A program made the translations under genes and the position numbers. Below the pieces are notes generated by a model. That model was not told the origin of the DNA. It did not search any database and saw nothing but the letters and a program-made list of their open reading frames with translations. Positions 5,398 through 9,583 of a stretch of DNA of 9,583 nucleotides are shown one piece after another; position 1 is the first letter of the stretch, and every line of letters begins with the position of its first letter. The stretch is from JBHJHK01 sp050330975. Its GTDB lineage: Bacteria; Pseudomonadota; Gammaproteobacteria; Competibacterales; Competibacteraceae. The stretch lies in contig JBHJHK010000466.1 of assembly GCA_050330975.1 (NCBI GenBank), positions 1 to 9,583 on the forward strand, read 5' to 3'.

Positions 5398-6169
5398 GAA
5401 TCAACCCCCTCTGTAATAAGATATGCCTCGTCAAAGTGACGAGGAACAGGGCGTAAAACACCCCCTCGCGAATTTGCCCCTGGGTCGTCAACCCAAACCC
5501 CACCACCGCCACGCCCGAGCCAAACAGCCAGCGGCCGACGCTGCTGGAGGGGACGGTTTTGGGATCGGTGATCATAAAAAAGGCGAAGATCAACAGGGCA
5601 CCGCTCTGGAGGTTATGCCAGGGAATGGCCCAGTCATCCCCCAAATAGGCCGCCCTGCCAAAGCTCAAGGCGGCAAAACTCAGCAAAAAGGCCCCGGCGG
5701 TAGCGGCGGTGCGGGCCCGACTGAGGACCATGGTGGCGGCCAACCCCACCAGCGCCCACAGCCACACCTCCCGTCCCCAGACTCCGGGGGAGATCCACAC
5801 CTGGTGGGGAAAGGCCACCAGCAACACCACAAGGGCGAAGTTGGCGGGATTGAACACATGTCCATGGGGGGTGCGGAGTAAAAACTTAGAACCGATGGCG
5901 AGTCCCGCCGCCAGGGGATAGAGCCACCACACCCCGCCGCGGAACAACAGCGTCAACGACAAGCTGGTGATCAACGCCCCCCGGGGGTCAAAGGGGATCC
6001 GATAAACCCAACAGCCCAACCCCTGGGTGACCAGGGCCGCCGTCACCAGCCAGAGCAGCTGCTGGGGGTGGGGGGCAAAATCGCTGGTAGCCCCCAGCAC
6101 CCCCAGCAGGCTCGCAAGGGCCCCCAGCTGGTAGTGGTGGGGGTGGTCCAGGTGATCGAGGACCTTCAC
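5345..6169 (-). CDS. RnfD/NqrB-like (NQR2/RnfD/RnfE family) membrane protein
   Basis: A 274-residue polytopic inner-membrane protein with about eight to ten hydrophobic segments. Family hallmarks are HVFNPANFALV (104-114), SPGVWG (127-132) and MITDPKTVP (199-207). True RnfD and NqrB carry FMN covalently on the Thr of an SGAT motif; here the matching site reads QSGALL (188-193), with Leu192 in place of that Thr, so covalent flavinylation there is not expected. No other rnf or nqr gene is in the window. That suggests a divergent paralogue, like the stand-alone members named after the enediyne-cluster protein UnbU. The start is GTG at 6167-6169, in a GTGA overlap with the RND stop, with GGAG eight bases upstream. 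Co-expression with the pump and DUF2330 is strongly implied; function is unknown. Confidence 0.8.
   Translation of the reverse strand: MKVLDHLDHPHHYQLGALASLLGVLGATSDFAPHPQQLLWLVTAALVTQGLGCWVYRIPFDPRGALITSLSLTLLFRGGVWWLYPLAAGLAIGSKFLLRTPHGHVFNPANFALVVLLVAFPHQVWISPGVWGREVWLWALVGLAATMVLSRARTAATAGAFLLSFAALSFGRAAYLGDDWAIPWHNLQSGALLIFAFFMITDPKTVPSSSVGRWLFGSGVAVVGFGLTTQGQIREGVFYALFLVTLTRHILLQRGLIHDAMARYVAGFVGLRRF
5405..5412 (-). promoter_or_regulatory. Shine-Dalgarno sequence of the DUF2330 gene
   Basis: AGAGGGGG on the minus strand ends seven bases before the ATG at 5397. It lies inside the RnfD-like coding sequence and fixes the DUF2330 start at the first ATG despite the long overlap. Confidence 0.7.
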
Positions 6170-9100
6170 CGCCCCATCTCCACCACGGCTTCCCTCCCCG
6201 GGGGTGGGGCTTCTCCCTGGTCCATGGCCTCCGTCAGCCCCCAGTCGTCCAAGGCGCAGTACAGCGCCGGCACCACCAGCAACACCAATACCGTGGTGAT
6301 GGCCAGGCCGAACACGATGCTCACCGCCAGGGGAATCAACACCTGGGCCTGGAGGCTTCGCTCGAACAACAAAGGCAACAGGCCGGCGATGGTGGTGAGG
6401 GAGGTGAGCAAAATGGCCCGAAACCGCTCCCGACTGGCCCGTCTGGCGGCCTCCAGGGTGGCCATGCCCGCCCGGCGATTGAGCTTGAGGAACTGCACCA
6501 ACAAAATGGAATCGTTGACCACAATACCCGCCAACGACGCCGCCCCCAGAATGCTCGGCATGGACAGGGCGATGCCCATGAGCCAGTGCCCCCAGATGAC
6601 CCCGATGGCCACCAAGGGGATGGCGGTCATCACCACCACGGGTTCCAAATAGCTGCGAAACTGAAAGCTCAAGATAATAAAGACACCCAGCAAACCGATG
6701 ATAAAGCCCCGCAGCAACGAGGCCCCCGTGGTGGCCGCCTCGGCGGACTGTCCCTGGAGATCCAAAGCCACCCCGGGAAAGCGCGGTTGAATGACGTCAC
6801 GAAAGTGCCCTTGGGTGGCGGCGACGATTTCGGTGGCATTGCCCAAGGAGGTGTCCACGTCGCCGATGACCGTCACCGTCCGCTGGCCGTCGATGCGCTG
6901 GATGCGGCTATAGCCCCGTTGCTCGTCGACGTCGGCCAATACCTGCAGGGGGATCTGGGTCTCGCCGCTCACCAGGCGAAACTCCTCCAGCGCTTCGATG
7001 GAGGCCCGGTCGGCCGCCGCCAGCCGCACTTCCACCTCGTAGTCCTCGGTGCCGATCTGGATCTCGTTGGCGGTGGTGCCAAAGAACCCGGCCCGCAGTT
7101 GTCCGGCGATGGCGGCGGCGTCCAGCCCCAACCCCAGGTTTTCCTCCTTGAGCTTTAGCTGGAGCTCTGGCTTGCCGGGACGCAGATCGTCACTCAAATC
7201 CACCACCCCCCGATAGCTGGCCAAGTGGTCCTGGAGGGCCAAGGACGCCCCCTTGAGCTGATCCAGGTCGTCCCCCCGCAGGCGCATCTCGATGGCGCGT
7301 CCGGCGGGGCCCAAGTTGGGCTCGACAAAGGTCAAGGCGATGGCGTCGGGCACGGTGCCCACCTGGTCCCGCCAGCGGTTGATGAGGTCGTCAACGGCCG
7401 TGGTGCGGACCTCGGCGGTGAGTAAATCGGCGATCACCGTGGCCACGTGGGGTCCGGTCTCAAAGGCGTCGGGGTTGTTGCTGTAGCGCACGCTCACCTG
7501 CTGGACCAAAGACTGCCCCCCGGGCTGGGATGAGAACTCGGCGTTGACCACTTCGAGGCCGGCGACGATCTCGGCGACGATGGCCTCGGTGCGGGCCAAA
7601 GGCGTGCCCTGGGGCAACAACAAGCGCGCCTGAACCACGTCGCCGTCCAAATCGGGAAAGGCTTGAAACTTGAGGTGTCCAGCCGCCACCCAGCCCAGGG
7701 ATATCACCAGCGTCGCCAATGTGGCACCGATGAACAAGTAGCGCTGCTGGATGCAAACGTCGGCGGCGCGTCCCACGACCCGCTCCCGGGTCCAGTCCAA
7801 TCCCCCTTCGATGGCCCGTCGGATCCCACCTGGGGGATTGGTGTGGGCCATGGCGTGGCTCAAATGGTGGGGCAGGATTAAAAACGCCTCGACAAAGCTC
7901 ACCAACAGCACCAATAGCAGCACCACCGGCACCACACTCAGCACCTTGCCGATGTCGCCGGCCAAAAACGCCAGGGGGCCAAACACTGCCGCGGTGGTCA
8001 AAAACGACGACAACACCCCAGGGCCCACCTGGCGGGTGCCCTGGATGGCCGCCTGGCGGGGGGTAAGCCCCGCGGAGCGCTTGGCCCCGACGTTTTCGGC
8101 GATGACGATGGCGTCGTCCATCAACAATCCCAAGGCGATGAGCAGCGCCACCATGGACAGCATATTGATGGAGTAGTCCAGGACGGCCATGGCAAACAGG
8201 GCCCCCAAAAAGGCTACCGGCAAGCCGAAGGCCACCCAAAACGCGTAACGCCAAGCAAAAAAAATGCCCATGACCCCAAACACCAACAACAACCCCTGGA
8301 AGCCGTTGCGGGTGAGGAGGGCCAGGCGGTCGGCGACGATGGAGGCCACGTCTTGGGTGAGCACCAGCTCCGTCCCCGGGGGAACGCGTTCGCCCTCGGC
8401 TGCGACGAACTCCTTGACGCTTTCAAACACCGTCAACACGTCTTCGTCCTTGGCCTTGGTGATGGCCAACAGTGCCGCCCGCTGGCCGTTGAACACCACC
8501 TTGGCCTCGGGGAGGGCAAAGGTATCACGGATGGTGGCGATATCCCCCAACCGCACCTGACCCCCGGCGGGAGTGGCGATGATGACCAGGTTCGCCAGGG
8601 CGGCTGGGGTGCGGCGCTCCTCGGCCAGGCGCACCAGCAGTTCCCGATGGCTAGTCTCCACGTCGCCGATGGGGCGGTCGACGCTTTGGCGCTCGATGGC
8701 TGTGGCCACGTCCTCCAAGGACAGGTTGAAGCGCCGCAGGGCGGCTTCTGAGACTTCCACCTGGAGTTGGCGTTGGGAAAAACCCTGGATCTCCACCTGG
8801 GAGACGGCGGGGAGGCGTTGGATGCGGGCCTTGAGGTCCTCGGCGTAGGTCTTGAGGTCCGTGGCGGCCATGGGCCCCGCCACGGCCAACGATACCACTT
8901 GGTCTTCCAAGCCCAGTTGGCTGACGACGGGGGTCTCCACCAGGTCGGGGAAGTCGTCGATGGCGTCCACCTCGGTTTTGACGTCCACCAACAGGCGGTT
9001 GGGGTCGGCGCCGACCACGGCCTCCACCACCGTGGTGGCCAGACCCTCTCGGGCCTCGCAGCGGATCTCATCCACGGCGGTCACAGTGTCCAGCGCCTCC

Positions 9101-9297
9101 TCCAGGCGCAGGCAGATGGCCTCTTCCACTTCTGACGCACTGGCCCCGGGGTAGGCAATGGAGACTTGAACCTCGGTGGCGGTGAAGTCGGGGAAGGTTT
9201 CCCGCTGCAGGGTGGACAGGCTCACCGCGCCCAACGCCAAGATAAACACCATCAACAGGTTGGCCGCCGTGGGGTGGCGGACAAAGGCGTCGATCAC
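6166..9297 (-). CDS. RND efflux transporter permease (AcrB/HAE-type)
   Basis: A complete 1043-residue proton-driven exporter of the resistance-nodulation-division superfamily, the inner-membrane part of a tripartite pump. Residues 12-30 form TM1. A first periplasmic porter/docking domain (about 31-330) leads into TM2-6 (about 335-475), TM7 is near 521-540, and a second periplasmic domain (about 545-860) precedes TM8-12 (about 863-1014). TM4 carries GLLMDDAIVIAENV with Asp394-Asp395, equivalent to the proton-relay pair Asp407/Asp408 of AcrB. The TM10 site that is Lys940-Asn941 in AcrB reads Asn928-Asp929 (GIVVNDSILL), a variant I associate with several RND subfamilies. The start is GTG at 9295-9297 in a GTGA overlap with the adaptor stop, with a GGGGAG ribosome binding site. 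Substrate cannot be read from sequence; the CusA-type metal signature is not evident, so organic solutes or drugs are likelier. Confidence 0.93.
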   Translation of the reverse strand: MIDAFVRHPTAANLLMVFILALGAVSLSTLQRETFPDFTATEVQVSIAYPGASASEVEEAICLRLEEALDTVTAVDEIRCEAREGLATTVVEAVVGADPNRLLVDVKTEVDAIDDFPDLVETPVVSQLGLEDQVVSLAVAGPMAATDLKTYAEDLKARIQRLPAVSQVEIQGFSQRQLQVEVSEAALRRFNLSLEDVATAIERQSVDRPIGDVETSHRELLVRLAEERRTPAALANLVIIATPAGGQVRLGDIATIRDTFALPEAKVVFNGQRAALLAITKAKDEDVLTVFESVKEFVAAEGERVPPGTELVLTQDVASIVADRLALLTRNGFQGLLLVFGVMGIFFAWRYAFWVAFGLPVAFLGALFAMAVLDYSINMLSMVALLIALGLLMDDAIVIAENVGAKRSAGLTPRQAAIQGTRQVGPGVLSSFLTTAAVFGPLAFLAGDIGKVLSVVPVVLLLVLLVSFVEAFLILPHHLSHAMAHTNPPGGIRRAIEGGLDWTRERVVGRAADVCIQQRYLFIGATLATLVISLGWVAAGHLKFQAFPDLDGDVVQARLLLPQGTPLARTEAIVAEIVAGLEVVNAEFSSQPGGQSLVQQVSVRYSNNPDAFETGPHVATVIADLLTAEVRTTAVDDLINRWRDQVGTVPDAIALTFVEPNLGPAGRAIEMRLRGDDLDQLKGASLALQDHLASYRGVVDLSDDLRPGKPELQLKLKEENLGLGLDAAAIAGQLRAGFFGTTANEIQIGTEDYEVEVRLAAADRASIEALEEFRLVSGETQIPLQVLADVDEQRGYSRIQRIDGQRTVTVIGDVDTSLGNATEIVAATQGHFRDVIQPRFPGVALDLQGQSAEAATTGASLLRGFIIGLLGVFIILSFQFRSYLEPVVVMTAIPLVAIGVIWGHWLMGIALSMPSILGAASLAGIVVNDSILLVQFLKLNRRAGMATLEAARRASRERFRAILLTSLTTIAGLLPLLFERSLQAQVLIPLAVSIVFGLAITTVLVLLVVPALYCALDDWGLTEAMDQGEAPPPGREAVVEMGR
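6178..6181 (-). promoter_or_regulatory. Shine-Dalgarno sequence of the RnfD-like gene
   Basis: GGAG on the minus strand lies 8 bases before GTG 6169, inside the last codons of the RND permease gene. It supports the GTG start and translational coupling. Confidence 0.65.
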
Positions 9298-9583
9298 GGG
9301 GCGTTCTCCCCGCCGTTCCCCAGGGCGAGCTGGATCAGCGCCGCCCGGGCCGTGGGGTCATCCGTGGTGGCCAAGGCCATACCCTCTATGGCGGGGATCA
9401 AATCCGATAGCACCAGGGTTTCTCCCGCCGCCAGGCCCCCTTTAATCACCGCCAGCCCCGGCTGACCCAGGGCGATTTCCACCGGACTAATGACCTGGCG
9501 CTGCTGGTCGCCCACCACGTAGACCCGTTTGTTCCACAACGCCTTACGGGGTACCAGTGGGGCGGGGGGGAGCGGTGGCGCCT
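9294..9583 (-). CDS. RND periplasmic adaptor (membrane fusion protein), C-terminal part
   Basis: The last 96 or so codons of a gene whose start lies beyond the right edge. The frame stays open from 9583 to TGA at 9294-9296; a TTG at 9537-9539 is not the true start, because LVPRKA precedes it in frame. The visible part is the C-terminal membrane-proximal region of a HlyD/AcrA-type adaptor: LVPRKALW, RVYVVGDQQRQVISPVEIALG, GLAAGETLVLSDLIPAIEGM, then a short tail. Such adaptors bridge the inner-membrane pump and an outer-membrane TolC-like channel in the periplasm. It is the upstream gene of the operon here, and its stop overlaps the permease start (GTGA). The stretch just inside the window edge is Pro-rich. 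Confidence 0.85.
   Translation of the reverse strand, partial: APPLPPAPLVPRKALWNKRVYVVGDQQRQVISPVEIALGQPGLAVIKGGLAAGETLVLSDLIPAIEGMALATTDDPTARAALIQLALGNGGENAP
9306..9311 (-). promoter_or_regulatory. Shine-Dalgarno sequence of the RND permease gene
   Basis: GGGGAG on the minus strand ends 8 bases before GTG 9297, within the end of the adaptor gene. It supports the GTG start used for the permease. Confidence 0.65.

Noticed and set aside
7460..8254. 264-residue minus-strand frame inside the RND permease gene.
   Set aside because: It is out of frame with the complete permease, Arg/Gly/His-rich and without domain features; shadow frame.

Overview
This is a GC-rich window from a Gram-negative bacterium. 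The evidence is an inner-membrane RND pump with its periplasmic adaptor, plus an exported protein. Codon choice leans heavily on GGG, CCC, GCC, ACC and TTG. A proteobacterium, perhaps gammaproteobacterial, is my best guess, but nothing here fixes the taxon. No rRNA, tRNA, CRISPR array or intact insertion sequence is visible.

Layout, left half (plus strand). Positions 1-279 are a very G-rich, non-protein-like upstream region. It holds a canonical four-run G-quadruplex motif (100-122) and several small inverted repeats. Next comes a 617-residue protein (280-2133) that joins an N-terminal PD-(D/E)XK nuclease-like domain to a DUF2075 superfamily-1 helicase-like ATPase, an architecture often found in defence and genome-maintenance neighbourhoods. 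Behind it is an AT-rich stretch (about 2134-2640) carrying only fragments: a 59-codon ORF on the plus strand, and on the minus strand two short coding-like pieces in different frames that look like the decayed end of one or two genes. A 14-bp direct repeat (GGGGGGGTTTGACA) lies on either side of the nuclease-helicase gene. An Fe(II)/2-oxoglutarate oxygenase-like gene (2884-3729) follows. After it is a broken DUF6653-family gene (3802-3948), which has a good ribosome binding site and N-terminus but an in-frame TAG where the family normally has Trp.

Right half (minus strand, read right to left). A tightly coupled four-gene operon fills 4027 to beyond 9583: the C-terminal end of an RND periplasmic adaptor (cut by the window edge), a complete 1043-residue RND permease, a 274-residue RnfD/NqrB-like multi-pass membrane protein, and an exported 456-residue DUF2330 protein. 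The first two junctions are GTGA stop/start overlaps and the third is a 53-nt overlap. Each downstream start has a clear Shine-Dalgarno sequence. The chain implies the four proteins are made together and act together at the envelope: adaptor and pump move a substrate outward, while the RnfD-like protein and the secreted DUF2330 protein add an unknown accessory function. The RnfD-like protein has Leu where true RnfD/NqrB subunits carry the covalently flavinylated Thr, so it is probably not a conventional Rnf electron-transfer subunit. This pump plus RnfD-like plus DUF2330 cassette is the best candidate for an under-described system here; the nuclease-helicase locus is the second.
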